From contig NC_091055.1 of the NCBI RefSeq assembly GCF_963966145.1, positions 10,044,001-10,108,000 of the forward strand: a stretch of DNA of 64,000 nucleotides. Reading direction: 5' to 3'. Shown in pieces: positions 10,502-22,237 of this stretch. The stretch is from Tenebrio molitor (lineage: Eukaryota > Arthropoda > Insecta > Coleoptera > Tenebrionidae). The position numbers and the translations under genes were made by a program. The number at the start of each line of letters is the position of its first letter. The first letter of the stretch is position 1. Under the pieces are notes generated by a model. The model had not been told where the DNA came from, searched no databases, and saw only the letters and a program-made list of their open reading frames with translations.

Positions 10502-13500
10502 TACAAATTTAAAAAATTAAGTGGCTAGTCAACTAAATAATTACAGCATCACAGCATCAAACTGGATTTCTTTATCAAACATTTATTCATTAAATAAATA
10601 TCTTTATTTAAATTTTTTCCAACAACTTTACCGTTCTAAAAATGAGTTCCACCATTTTCCACAATATAGATACACAATTTGCCAGGGCCACCATTTTTTA
10701 TTAAATTTTACGACGGTCATGTAGTCTTTCGAGACGTTTCCAGCCGACTTTTCGAGCATTTCAATTTGAAAATAAACTACAAAACTAAATAAAACTGTAA
10801 TAAATCTTATCAAAATCACTTTGATTTTTTACGATCGTGATCTTTTTATTCCGATAGAGACGGCTTTATTTTCGGTTCCTGGATAAAGAGTTGTAACTGG
10901 ATACAATCGGAAACAACAACAAATGAATAGCGCGTGTCAGAGCCGACGTAGACAAGCTTCGCCACAGAAACTCAATCTCTTTTCTCATTAATTGTGTGAT
11001 AACGGAGGCGTTATCAGGAAATTGTCGCAGCTTTACAAAACTGTTCATTAATTATTGTCTGTCTGAATACTGTTAATTTCCCCTACGGCTAGATTCCGCT
11101 TAAATGTCTTGCCATTTCCAAAATCTGTTCACAACATGTTTTCACATCCACCAGTAATCCTTTCCGAAACTATTCAGTACCCCACATAGAATAAAATGTT
11201 TTCAATGTAGCCTTACGAATATTTTTTTCTTCACTACAATTAGATTTGTGATTAGGTGCAATTTGATGTGTGGGTGGAATCGCGGGTTTGGTGTCGTGGC
11301 CGACGAAACCGCAACCGATCAAAGTCTACTTTTCTAATTGATTAATAAATAAAGAGAAGAAGAGGGTGGGCCACGTTTCGTTAGCACTCTCCGTCTGTGT
11401 GTCAGCAGCACATTTCTTTTTAATTAATGTGAGTAGTAAGTCTTTTATTGGAATCCTGAATTTATAGTGGCCGGCTTAACTGCTATCTGTGAGGTAAATT
11501 GGTGATCAACGAAATTCTCCACTTTAGCCGCTCCGGCGGGCATTGCGGCAATATTGTGCAGAGGAATCTCCGGAATCTGTCAATAGGATTTAGTGTTTTG
11601 GTGAACGTGACGTCACAGTTATTTTTTCGCAACTCGTCCAGCTGCGTGCCATCGATACCGAAATTATCACCGACATTATTATAATTGCGCGATAAGGTCG
11701 GCCATCGTGAACATAACTAATGTAGGAGAGCTGGTGCTCCAAAACAAAGGCAATTTGTTAAGCGTAATCTCTCAAGACACATGAATTAGGTAGTTTTTTA
11801 CGAAAGCAAACATGTTCATTGGTCTCCTTAATAACGCGTATTAATCTTGGTGTTGGCATTCGGTGATCAGTTAAAATTCTAAAGTTGGCCGCTTAAAAAT
11901 AAATATATTCGACGTGCATCCCCACGTAATATATTTGCCGTAAAGATTTTCACAGATTGTACTCCGGCAACCGAAATAAGAAGCGGCGACGGCGATGCAA
12001 ATAAATCTAAACGTCGAAAGTCACAGCTTCTTCGATTCGTCTTCTTCCCGACAAAAGTCGAGCCTCAAATTTTCGAAAGTGTGTCAAATGGGTGGACACT
12101 GCAATAAATAAACTCGGAAGCTCTCCTATCGGGGTGTCTTACAAATCACCGCTTTATCTTCACCGATACCAAATTCTCGGGTGTCTTCCAGGCGTGAACT
12201 CACTACTCCATGTAAAAATACATTTCGACAGACACTCGTTTCTTTTATTTGATTAGTACGAACGAGACTTATCCCGTTTTCTAAAATTGTCCGGAGTTTT
12301 CTCTCAAGCCCGGTTAAATAGAGCCACTTATCAGGATAATCCTGTTGTATCGCTTTCATTCTCTGTAGGGAGTTGCGATCACGACAAATTGCTCCTGTTT
12401 TTCGACATTTGCTTACATCTCGAGAATTTATTGTTACCCGAAATGCTTTATCTCGCACTAAATTGCTTTAATGTTGCCTTTAAGATGTTCTAAGCCCTTC
12501 GCGCACGCTGGTAATTTCGCACAGGGATATTTAGCGCTGCTTAAGTGCCAGCTTGAGTGGTCAATTTGGTTGCGATCATTTAGATCCCAGATACTCAGAC
12601 ATCAAGGGAAACTGCACCAAATATTAAAATTTGCCCGTTTCGAGCTCCACTTTTCTACAATCCTGCGACTTATGCAACCAGTAGCGCGCGTCTGTGTCAC
12701 ACTCATTTTTGGGAAATTTGCAATTCCATGCACGCCTCATATATTATGCACTCTTACGAACAAAGAACGCATGCATTAGTCGCATTCATGTAGAAACTTG
12801 TGTTTTCGCGTAAAAAGAGAACGTCGCCGTGAAGGAGGTGTTTTCATGATTTTATTTAATTTTATTCAGGTATGTTCAGAATTGGTAATTAGATTCGATA
12901 GATCGTAGATAATTTTAATAGCTTTATTGCCCCAAATTAATAAATTCACGTCAACTACATGTTTACCAGGCGACAAATCGTTGTCTCACACGTAAATTGC
13001 ATTATCAAGATAAATGCACAATTTCTTGGGAAAAGTGTCACATGCGGGCGGTTAATGTTACCGTATACTTTTTGTTTTACATTGTGATGACTAATAATAC
13101 GCCATTTAGATATCAGCTATTCACGTAATGTACAAACCTAGTCGTAGTCGTAATGTATGTGTTCGACAACACTGATGTTTTAGTTTTATAATAATTTTTA
13201 TTTGTGTGCGAGTAATTTGCCAAATCTGGTCAATAAATTTGATAAAAGTCTCATTTATGGGGGCAATTAAATCTCATAATTCCCTTGGAGCCATCAGGAG
13301 TCGTTAAATCCGAATGAAGTCATCATAAAGACACTAATAACCTGGGACAAATTAATCGAATAACTCCTGTAAACTCTGTCCCTACACTTTTCTTCCCTCG
13401 TCTTTCAAGGATATCAGTTACAGCCATTTTTGACGCTAAAATTGGGCAGGTTTGACGTTTCAATAATTAATGAAACAACGCTAACGATAACAACAACAAT

Positions 13501-13560
13501 ATTCACCTAATTTTGAATTAAATTAAACTTATTTTTTCCAATTTATTTTTGTATTACGTA
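10502..13560. other. Repeat-poor block, no recognised gene
   Basis: About 3 kb in which I found no inverted-repeat element and no frame with a recognisable domain. Base composition is more balanced than in the flanking transposon clusters, especially 10850-12800. Small frames (for example 12126-12458 minus and 12471-12779 plus) have no motif and no sign of codon bias, so I do not call them. The block is a candidate for single-copy noncoding DNA, possibly regulatory. Confidence 0.45.
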
Positions 13561-13715
13561 TACAGTGTGTCGCACTGATATTTTCGTTATTTTTATTATC
13601 TAATAGAAATTTGAATTTTTGTAGTCATGGAACTTCATGCGGTGCATCTTTTGAGGTACTCAGTTCAACTGTAAATTGTAAATTCAGCGGCCTAAGGTTT
13701 AGCAAATAAAGCCAA

Positions 13716-14775
13716 TTCTCAATACTTCCCTATAACGGACACCCACGGGGACTGAAAAAGTATCTGCTAAAGAGAATTGTCCGCTTTTCGGAGAAAAGTA
13801 AAAAATGTTTGGAATTAGGGGATGGAACATAAAAAATATTTATTATTATTTAATTTTATGTACATATTTACGCGCAAAAGGCAATTTATTTTGCAACTTA
13901 CAAAAAACATTAAGAAAAAACGAAAATGTGTATGTATTACGTAGTATATGTACATAAACCATGAACATATGTATTAAAAAACAAAGATACATATGTATGT
14001 AACAATAATGTAACTGTTTGCGAAGTGGCGTAATATAGATCTACGAATTCGAGAATTCGATAGTGCGAGGCAAACCAACCTCAGCGGGCACGGCTTTTCT
14101 CAGAAAATATTCGACTTTTCTCAGAAAATATTCCTTTTCGCGGGGCTGCTGTCCGTTTTAGAGAGACTTTTCTGGTCAGAAATTGAATGTTGTTGTCTGT
14201 TGTTGAGAGTGTCCGCTTTATAGAACAATTGAATGTATGTAATTAATTCCCACGTACATCAAACGTGCGTGTTCAGCCAATCAGAGTCCTACTACTCTGT
14301 CATAATGACGAAAGTGATTAAAATTGCATGCTACTCCTGTCAGATTCTCAAATTGTTTTTAATAACTGTATTATAAATAAATAAATAATTACCTAACGTT
14401 AAAGCTTGTATTCTGGAATTAATCTCGCCAAAAATAAAACGACCTAATTTTTAATATCTGATAAATTTCCCAAATTTTCACTTAAACATTTTTGCTTTAG
14501 ACAATTTTACTCGTTGATATTTGCGCATTTTTGTTCAAAGGTTAAAACCCTCGAGCTAAAGCTCTCGGACCTAACCAGAATAAAAATGCCCAAATTGAAC
14601 TCGTAAAATTGTCAAAGCAAAAAGTTTTCGTAAAATTGAAAAATTTATCTAATAAAAAAATTAGGTGTTATTTTACCTTCGAAGAAATTTATGGGACGAC
14701 GCAGGGGAATCAGAATTTATCCGCTCAAGGGAACTGTCCGGTTTTGAGAAGTGTCTGTTAAGGGGAGTTTCACTG
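13716..14775. mobile_element. Pogo/Tigger-like element remnant
   Basis: The right end, complemented, reads CAGTGAAACTCCCCTTAACA and is followed outside by TA. The left end contains CTCAATACTTCCCTATAACG followed by GACACC. The pair matches as a diverged inverted repeat of 25-30 bp. CAGTGAAACYYCCCTTAACRGACAC-type ends are typical, as far as I recall, of Tigger/pogo DNA transposons. A 21-bp direct duplication (CTTTTCTCAGAAAATATTC) sits at 14094 and 14115. No transposase is visible. Family X (14245-14687) lies inside. Confidence 0.5.
14245..14687 (+). repeat. Dispersed repeat X, copy 1
   Basis: About 440 bp shared with 25680-26167 (same orientation) and 46703-47130 (opposite). Constant landmarks are GTGTTCAGCCAATCAGA, CTCAAATTGT near a TAAATAAATAATTA stretch, and CCTCGAGCTAAAGCTCTCGG. 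The right half is internally palindromic. GACAATTTTACTCGTTGATA pairs with the complement of a later AACTCGTAAAATTGTC block, and ACCTAATTTTTAATATCTGA pairs loosely with the AATTAGGT near the right end. It behaves as a non-autonomous foldback repeat. No coding. Confidence 0.8.
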
Positions 14776-15073
14776 TATTTTGATTCTCGATGGAAATATC
14801 AAACGAAGTTGTCAGAAAAAAATGTTCAGGAGTCAATCTTACATAGCGAGTTTTGCGTTGAAATTCGGTGCAAAAGCTTACAATTTAGTTCTGAATAATT
14901 TTTTGATATAGCTTCTAGCGATAGCTCCAATGTGAACTAAACTTTCAAAAATTGGCTAGGTTTATGAGATCGTAGTAGGCTGGGTTTACAACTTACAAAA
15001 TTGATTTAAGTACATACATACGTACTTCGAAAGATGCAACTGGTGAAGTTCTACGGGTATACAAAAATTCACA

Positions 15074-15501
15074 CAGCCTGTCCCAGAACTGCCTCCCCAT
15101 AGAAAACAGGTATGTGCCGACAGCAAGAGAGACTCCAAGATCACTAAAATAAATTTTCCTATAGCTCATACAACCGATTTTTCAATTTCACCAATCCGAA
15201 TCCCAGAAGCTCGTCCTCAGGAATTACTAAAAAATCGGGCAGGTTGCTTGACAGCAAAAATAATTATTGATATCGCCACAATCAGCGAAAAGTTTACTTG
15301 GAATTTTGACTTCGAAACCCCGGCAACGCAAAATTACGGTCATCCTACCTTGATGGTGCTCAACTCTAAATGGTCAATTTTAGGACTTTTCTCGATTATC
15401 GCTTGAGATAGGACTTTTTTTTTCTTTAAAATTCAGATTATCACATTTTCTTAAATACCTACTCCCTTTTTTTCCCTGGGGAAACAATGCTAGGATACCT
15501 G
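15074..15501 (-). mobile_element. MITE family A, copy 2 (inverted)
   Basis: Starts CAGCCTGTCCCAGAACTGCC and ends, complemented, CAGGTATCCTAGCATTGTTT, followed by TA. The interior is the reverse complement of the copies at 3394 and 35515 (for example ATGGTGCTCAACTCT and TTTTCTCGATTATCGCTTGA). It abuts the truncated right arm of the F element, so it probably inserted there and some F sequence was lost. Confidence 0.85.
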
Positions 15502-15504
15502 TAT

Positions 15505-15760
15505 AAACCGTTTCGTACAAGAGATTCTTCATTAATTTTCCCTAATTTTGAATCAGCCTGTACATTATACCGCAATATTATTCCAATTTTTTTTTTATTC
15601 TATTGTTTTATTAAAAATTACTGTTGAAAGTTTTCTCCCAGTTTAATTTTTTTTTGTAGTTATCAATTACATATTATGTAAAGTATTTCCATAGTTGATA
15701 TTTAAGTCCAACTAAAATACATATAGGTATTTCTTAATTTTGAATTACTGTGTACATATA
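15505..15760 (+). repeat. Dispersed repeat S, copy 1
   Basis: Matches 31865-32050: AAGAGATTCTTC, CCTAATTTTGAA.CA.CCTGTA, CGCAATATTATTCCA and TTTCTTAATTTT.AAT.ACTGTGTA occur in the same order. In both places S follows immediately after the right end of a family F region, so F plus S was probably a composite before family A invaded this copy. AT-rich and noncoding. Confidence 0.6.
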
Positions 15761-15940
15761 TTATAATACAAAACCGTTTTTATATTTTTTACTTATTAAT
15801 TTTGAATCATTCTATACCTACATACATAATACATTATTTTTTATTAATGTTATTACATATTTTGAATGTATTTTATATAATAATTATAAAGCGTTCATTT
15901 TTAACGTCTTTTTTAATTAGAAGTTAGAACCATTACATTA

Positions 15941-16085
15941 CAGAGTGATCAACAAGAAAACAAATCAAGAGTGTTACCTCATCTTTTGTTTTATCGAAAC
16001 GTCTGTCTTAGCTTAATTGTACCTATCATCCTCGTTTTGTTGGTTGACTACCTCTCGAAAAATCTATTATTAATTAATGGATGGT
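15941..16085 (-). mobile_element. One end of a mariner-like element (truncated copy)
   Basis: After TA the sequence CAGAGTGATCAACAAGAAAA and the following roughly 140 bp match the complement of the right end of the element at 37051-38457, including CATCTTTTGTTTTATCGAAA and CTCTCGAAAAATCTATTATT. The other end is absent. The matching stops just before the 117-bp tandem repeat. Confidence 0.75.
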
Positions 16086-16131
16086 ATTTAACTGTTTACC
16101 AAATTTACCAAATTTATTCATGCAAAAATTT

Positions 16132-16470
16132 ACTTTCGTTACCCAAAAATACTAAATGCTCACCAAAATTAAGACCATACATAATCCTAGAGCGATAACC
16201 AGATATTGACATCCTGCTAGTTTCTTATATTATTTGCTACTAAAAATAACTTTTGTTGCCTAAAAATGCTATATGTTCATCAAATTGTATTCCATATTTA
16301 ATTCTGAAATGATAACCAGATAATTTTAATTTTTGTTAGTGTCTTATATTTATGCAGTAAAAAAAACTCTTTACCTCACAAAAATACTAAATGTTTACTA
16401 TATTTTGTACTATATTCAATTTCAAATGGATACCCAGATTTAGACTTCTTATTACCCTCTCATACAGAGT
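16132..16470 (+). repeat. Three-unit tandem repeat, period 117 bp
   Basis: Units start at 16132, 16249 and 16366 with ACTTTCGTTACCCAAAAATA, ACTTTTGTTGCCTAAAAATG and ACTCTTTACCTCACAAAAAT. Each continues with CTA.ATGYTYA followed by a GATAACCAGAT-like block and TTCTTAT or equivalent at matching offsets. The spacing is exactly 117 bp twice despite substantial substitution, so this is an old tandem array. The third unit runs into CATACAGAGTG. No coding capacity recognised. Confidence 0.75.
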
Positions 16471-17172
16471 GTAAGAGCAAGTAAGAACTTGTTGAAAAAA
16501 GTTTTGAATAATTCTTAAGATGATACAATAACCCTTCTAACTTTGTTCAATACAGCAACCGCATTCCTTACCTTATAATTTTCAGATCAAAACGTTGCTA
16601 AGATATGTACAAAAATATGCCTAGGTTGATATCAGTTCGAATTATCCGTATCCAAGGTTACAAAACAATAATCCAGCCCAATTGCCGTCTCTTTTTGAAC
16701 AAACATTGCAAAAATTAAATATTTTTTTACTCCGCGATAACGTTACTTTTATAAGACAATTTTTTGCATCATTATTTTCTCACGATAAATAAAATAAACG
16801 GCAAACATTCCTAATTTCTATTTGAAGAAAATTTGATGCAAACTCTACACCTTCAGTATCTTTGTAAGGAATTTTATATTGTATATCAATTGTAATTAGG
16901 TCTCCTCTCAATAAGGACACAGAATGCAAAAGAATTTCGCAATCGGGTATCAGCCAACGTTTTTTCGAAAACTGCACAGCTCCACATTAGCGGAAAGTCA
17001 AAAAATTTTTTGTCGACAATTATCTTGATGTTTTAAATTTGGAATGCTCTGACCAACTAATAATGATAGCAACCGTCAAACAAACGATGTAACTTCTAAT
17101 TTTGTAAGGTTTGGTTGCAATTTTGGGAGAATTACTGGTGTTTAATAAAAGAAAGAAGAGAAAACAAAAATA
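16471..17172. other. AT-rich DNA, no gene recognised
   Basis: One minus-strand frame (16780-16977, 65 residues) is hydrophobic-rich but matches nothing I know. No inverted or tandem repeat was found. Confidence 0.45.
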
Positions 17173-17420
17173 AGTTCCGAAATTGATGAAGATGATCTGC
17201 CTTTGGATGTATTAGAAACAGCAGTCTTATCCCGGAAAAGCCTTCTAGACAATATGAATCTGCTTAGAAGGATTTCATGAATTGGTGTGGCTCTAAGAAA
17301 TTAAAGAGTGTCTGAAAGCGTGATACTGGCCAATTTGGAATATAAAGCTAAGAAATTGCGAAATAGTGACCTTTTCTTTAATCAAAAATTGCTGAAGGTA
17401 AAAGTCTTTTTTGTTCTAAA
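17173..17420 (+). pseudogene. Decayed tyrosine-recombinase-like (Crypton-type?) N-terminal region
   Basis: Joined across frame breaks, the plus strand gives a protein-like trace. It runs SSEIDEDDLPLDVLETAVL..., then KDFMNWCGSKKLKSV, then VSESVILANLEYKAKKLRNS. The order (FxxWC, a short basic stretch, VSExVxLAxxEYKAKxLxxST-like) resembles the SAM-like core-binding domain found in insect and cnidarian proteins related to Crypton-type tyrosine recombinases. That family match is from memory. At least two frame changes and in-frame stops show it is not functional. The catalytic part is absent: the trace ends at the foldback element at 17424, with no recognisable continuation on the far side. Confidence 0.4.
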
Positions 17421-17423
17421 TTG

Positions 17424-17702
17424 TATAGTCCGGACAAAATAAATGTGAATCCTGACTTTATTAAGTCAAATTATTTAACATGTTCAAATCAAAATGTAAA
17501 GAAAACAATAACAAAGATTTATGATGGGAAACAGATGGTTATCCACCACCAAAGTTGCAAGTAGAATTTCGAAAACTCGCTGTATTTATATACCTGCCCC
17601 TTTTCGAGAACGACCTACCATAAATCTTTATTATCGTTATCATGTTATTAAATAATTTGACTTAATAAAGTCAGGATTCACATTTATTTTGTCCGGACTA
17701 TA
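17424..17702. repeat. Foldback element with 55-bp perfect inverted arms
   Basis: Bases 17424-17478 and 17648-17702 are exact reverse complements over 55 bp (start TATAGTCCGGACAAAATAAA). After a 3-nt offset, similarity continues imperfectly to about 95 bp (AAAGATTTATGRTRGG). The outer sequence also shows weaker inverted similarity (GTCTTTTTTGTTC against the complement of GAACAAAAAACAGTC). No coding. The exact arms against a decayed neighbourhood suggest a recent insertion or ongoing conversion between arms. Confidence 0.9.
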
Positions 17703-17743
17703 AATCCAGTGAACAAAAAACAGTCCCTTTGACAACCGATTTA

Positions 17744-17975
17744 CAGCTGGTTGCAAAAAAACGGGAACTGTCAGAATAAAATTGACACATTTTTACAATT
17801 TTGCCATAGTGTGAAACCTTCTTACGAGAGATAGGTTAGAATTAACGTCAAAATTCAATGACATTTTTTAAAATTATTTGATAGGTCTTGTCAAGTAGAC
17901 AATTAATTGACAAACGGACAAAATCAAATTTACATTAGGAACATTGTCGTTCCCCGATTTTTTTGCAACCAACTG
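17744..17975. mobile_element. 232-bp TA-flanked MITE
   Basis: Left end CAGCTGGTTGCAAAAAAACG, right end complemented CAGTTGGTTGCAAAAAAATC, with TA on both outer sides. The terminal inverted repeat is about 27 bp. No coding capacity. It lies 41 bp beyond the foldback at 17424-17702. The TTGCAAAAAA core also occurs in the MITE at 42127-42320, though the terminal bases differ. Confidence 0.88.
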
Positions 17976-20900
17976 TAGGTCATAAAATGTCTACATTTTT
18001 TATCAGTTTTCGAAAAAGTAGTTTTTTTGAGCAAGTGCTTAATATAAATGGATAGCGTGAATATTTATATTTGCAGTAAAGGCGCGTAACGTGAGCGTTC
18101 CAAATTTGGTGAACATTTAGTAAAATCGGTAAACAAATAGCATTTAGAGTGCAAGCAACAGTAAAACAATATGAAACATTGCTATTTTGGTGACGCTGTT
18201 CTCATTTTCCAAAATATCATTATTTGGTGTCCACTAAGAATTTTTGATGTTAATTTAATTTTTTGGAGGACAGCGCTAGGGGTGTATAATTTAATTTGGT
18301 GAACATTATATTAATACCCTTAATGGATTAATTATTAACAATTAATGCTTTATCTTCAATTCAATATATGGATTATCATCATTCAACAAATCATTTTCCA
18401 GGTGATCCATTTCATCAGATTTATACAAAACTGGATTTAAATTTGTATATGTATTATTTACTAATGATTCCTAAGTATCGACAATGAAAAATTAGGTCTA
18501 CAGTAGTCGCTACGAGTAAATATTGTGACAGCGCGTCTACGTATTTCAACACAATCGTTTTCCTACTTCTAAGCTTTAAAAATGGCATCGAACTCCAATA
18601 AATTTAACCACTCGTCCGAAGATCAACAGATACGACACGCATTATTTTCGTCTGATTTATTTTGTATTATTTTGTTCAAAGCTTCTTACTTATGTATACA
18701 GAAAACTGAAATCTAAGCTGCCAACAAAATTATTTAGATCACGAAGACATGTGCACCCCGTGCAGTAATTAAAATGTGTCTAATAAAAGGTGTCGATGGA
18801 CGGTGAGTTTTGGTTTTGGTGAACGCCAGATGACAAAAAGAGTTATTCGAGTAGATTTGTGGTTGATTAAATTGTGGGATTAGAGTCGTTCGGACGTCGA
18901 TAAATCAGAAATGTTTTATTGAGATGATCGTGCCTTCAGCGTATCTCACGAGCTGGCATCTTTTAGTTTGATAAACCATTATCTCGGTCAGTGGATGATA
19001 AACTGCTATATTTTCATCATGGCTTGTTTTATCTTCCTGGAAAAATCTGCTACATTATTGGACCTGCCTTTCATGATTGAATGTTTCTTGGGACGGTGAT
19101 CCGACTCCCAACAAAGGCAATATATTACAAAGAGATTTGTTTTTCATATCCTAATTTAATCAAAATGATATATATCACATGTACAAACTGGGTTACAAAT
19201 GAAATATTGGCATTATGGAAGTCAGGTTTCGGCTAATTTAGTTCCTTTGTGCTTTCGGCAGCGACAGACGAAACCACCTTGTCAAAATAAGAGTGGAGAG
19301 GTGTATTTAAAGCAGCCGACGCAGATACGTAAATAAATAAGAAACATCTTCGGAACTCAATAAAGCGCCCGGAGAAAGAGCCGTTCTGAAATTCAAATCA
19401 AAAACCGAAATAACAAGAAAACGAGGTCTACAAACATACATCCATCATGTCGTACAAACACCCACTTTAAATTCGAAATAAAAACAATTTCGAGCAAACA
19501 TATTTAAAAGCAGTGCCGTCAGCACACACGGATGATTGACAAGGGGTTGCCCGTATGGAAATGCGCTCGAAGATGCAACATGCCTATGAATCTATATGTA
19601 TATTTGTTGGGGGTGAACGCCGCAACTGTCACCGAAAACGGATTGGGAATATTCACAATGCAGATTAGCACCGCAGAGGGCGCTGCGTCGTTTCATGTAG
19701 ATTAATTCGAACGCGCTGTATCTTACAGATCGAGATCACTTTCTTAAACCTAGGTCGTAATTGCCGACAAAATAAAAGTCTGGAATGACGTTAAAGGGAC
19801 ATAATATATCGTGCACCTATCAAGCTTTGGCTCAATTATAGCCGAAGATATTAATAATTTTATGGCGCTATATCGCAGAGATAAAGAATTATAACTTGGT
19901 TTCCTTAGTGATAAAGCTTCCTTTGTGCCTGCGTGCTAGTTAAGAATAACACAATTTATATACATATTTGAAATAGGCGTAAAACTTTATGTTTTATATA
20001 ACAATGACTCTTATTATTCTCCTGCCGATATAAAATATTATTGTCTGAATGTATAAAAAGACTCTACACCCTATTTACGCTATCTTATTTATTTCTTTCA
20101 TTAATATGAAGCTGTCAATAAAAAAGCCCCACAGCTTTTTGTTCTAAAACAAAGTACGCTTGTATTCCGCTTTATTCTTTCACGAATAAATTTTTTATTG
20201 CTGTTTTTATATTCGTCTCACCAGAATAGCAATATATTACTTCTGGAGAGGTTTTAATTAAAATCGAGGAACCACTCTGGATGCCTCGCGTCTCTCATGA
20301 ATTAACAAAAACATTATTTGTTAATAAATAAAATTAAGTGCTGTCACTGGGGAAAACCTATCAATTTTAATTTGTCATAAATCAAACGTCATTTTATTTA
20401 GAAGTTCTAGTACGCCCCTGAGTATCGAGATAGTTAAAATATCATCCGCTTATCGTCAAATATATGACACAGTTTTTTCGGATTTCTGCACGAATGTGCA
20501 ACAAGATTAGTCCGACGGGAAAACGACATTTATTTTGATTATTTTATTTTTGACAAGTTCTGTGCATTTTTTCAAAATTTTTGTAAATAACAGAGTCGTG
20601 TTCTTAAGAAACCTGTAATTGTGTAATAAATTTACGATACATTTGTTAACAAACATGTAGATGGGAGTGCTCAATGGTGAGTACAAATTTGAAAATTGTA
20701 TTTGGAAAAGTCGTGATTTCCGCTTGCTTTATTACTTTTAACCATATTTTATATATTTTTCGCGACATTATTCTTATTTTTTTATCGTTATAGTAAATTT
20801 TACTTTTTAAATACTTTTTTTTCTCTACTTGAACAGAACAAGTTAATTTTTGAAAATTGTTCTTTCAATTCCTTTTTTCTTGAAAACACAAAAAATAATA

Positions 20901-21719
20901 TGTGTATCTAGTAACAGTGAACTGAAAAATATTTTTAAATTTCTTTCTCTACAATTTATTTTCTTGTTTTCTTTGATTAGATTTTCTTTTCGATTTTAAC
21001 ATGAACTTACATATTTTTTCATAATTATTCAAAAACTGAACTTTTTTGACTTTACTTCAGGAATAAATATCAGAGGATTTGGAGTGCTCGGTACCTAATG
21101 GGTACTATTTAAATGCTGTATTTTAAATAATTCATATAAAATATATTTGTTCCATACCGCCCTAGAATATGAGTTTGTATCCGCAGTTACCAGTGGGTGA
21201 AGGTTTCTCTTTCCTTCACTTCACTTTCCCTTATCATTTTTCGCTCACTGTCTTTCACTCACTGGTTTTCATTCACTCGTAATTTTTTTAAATTCTTTCT
21301 GATAACGTAATTTTGATTTTTTAGGCAACAATAATTGGTACCTCGCGGCACTTGCCTCTGTCAGGACATCATCAAAAACATATAACTCTGCATCATCCAT
21401 TTCCACAATTTTCACAACGTACACACAACCACTTTATTGACGTTACAGAACTTTTTTTTTTTTTCAAAGCAACAGATCTGTCCAAAAATGGGATTTATTT
21501 TAGTTATAATTTTGAGTACAAAGTTACAAACTCACTTTCTAAGGAGGTATCCAACAAAACCAAATGCAGTACTCGAGAGTAAGGCTATTTCGTTCACTTG
21601 AATTGCGTGAATGAAAGCTTTGCCTTCCTCTTACTACAAATAACAATTAGGATACGTATAATTAATTCAAAAAGATAAACACTTGCTACTTTTTAACTTA
21701 TTCTCACTTAAGATCAAAA
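17976..21719. other. Repeat-poor DNA, no gene recognised
   Basis: No inverted-repeat element and no protein motif recognised. Two short segments (around 18100-18125 and 18275-18310, with AATTTGGTGAACATT) faintly resemble the complement of the 117-bp tandem unit (CTCACCAAAATT). The stretch 18800-19800 is the least AT-rich part and contains no long frames. Several poly-T tracts occur at 20780-21000. Confidence 0.45.
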
Positions 21720-22237
21720 CAGCCTGATATTTGCGTTATTTGCAGAATTAGAGATTTGTAGTTTTGCACAGTCAAATTTACAAATAATACAAATAAGTTG
21801 TATTTTTGATTTTCACTTTTGAATAAAATGCCATGAAAACGAAAGAACTAAATTAAAAAACAAACATTTATTCTTAATTCGACAAAAATTGCAACAGATA
21901 TGTATTGAAACACCGACTGATTCTGAAATTATGCATTATTGAAAATTACTAGAAAAACCAAAATAGGAATTTTACGTCCAAACTCGATACAAAGGATAAA
22001 AATTAGATTCTGAATAACTTTTTCCAATAACTTTATTCGATATCTCCAACGCGAAGTAAAATAAGGAGAATAGACCCTATCCGCGAGATCACAGTTGGCT
22101 GGGTTTACAACTTACAATTGAGTTAGGTACTTGAAAAATGCATCTTATAAAGTTCTACGGGTGTAAAAAAAATCAAATTTCTACTCCTGCAGGTAACAAA
22201 AATATCAAGCTTTCTTCATCTTGAGCACGACACACTG
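21720..22237. mobile_element. MITE family F, copy 2 (most complete)
   Basis: The right end, complemented, reads CAGTGTGTCGTGCTCAAGAT and is followed by TA. The left end starts CAGCCTGATATTTGCGTTAT, which matches the TGATATTTTCGTTATTT near the end of copy 1. The interior holds TGGCTGGGTTTACAACTTAC and AAAGTTCTACGGGTG, shared with the copies at 14776-15073 and 31540-31857. About 518 bp, noncoding, with diverged inverted ends. Confidence 0.75.

Larger units (their letters stand above)
13563..15073. mobile_element. MITE family F, copy 1, split by nested insertions
   Basis: The left arm (13563-13695) begins, after TA, with CAGTGTGTCGCACTGATATT and matches the complement of the right arm of the F copy at 21720-22237. 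The right arm (about 14776-15073) carries the GGCTGGGTTTACAACTTAC and AAGTTCTACGGGT blocks of the same family, in opposite orientation, as expected of a palindromic element. The two arms are separated by a Tigger-like remnant (13716-14775). The right terminus is missing because a family A element abuts at 15074. Confidence 0.65.

Noticed and set aside
12126..12458. 110-residue minus-strand frame
   Set aside because: It overlaps an opposing frame of similar size and shows no recognisable domain or codon bias.
16780..16977. 65-residue minus-strand frame
   Set aside because: No family resemblance that I can name; too short to support a gene.
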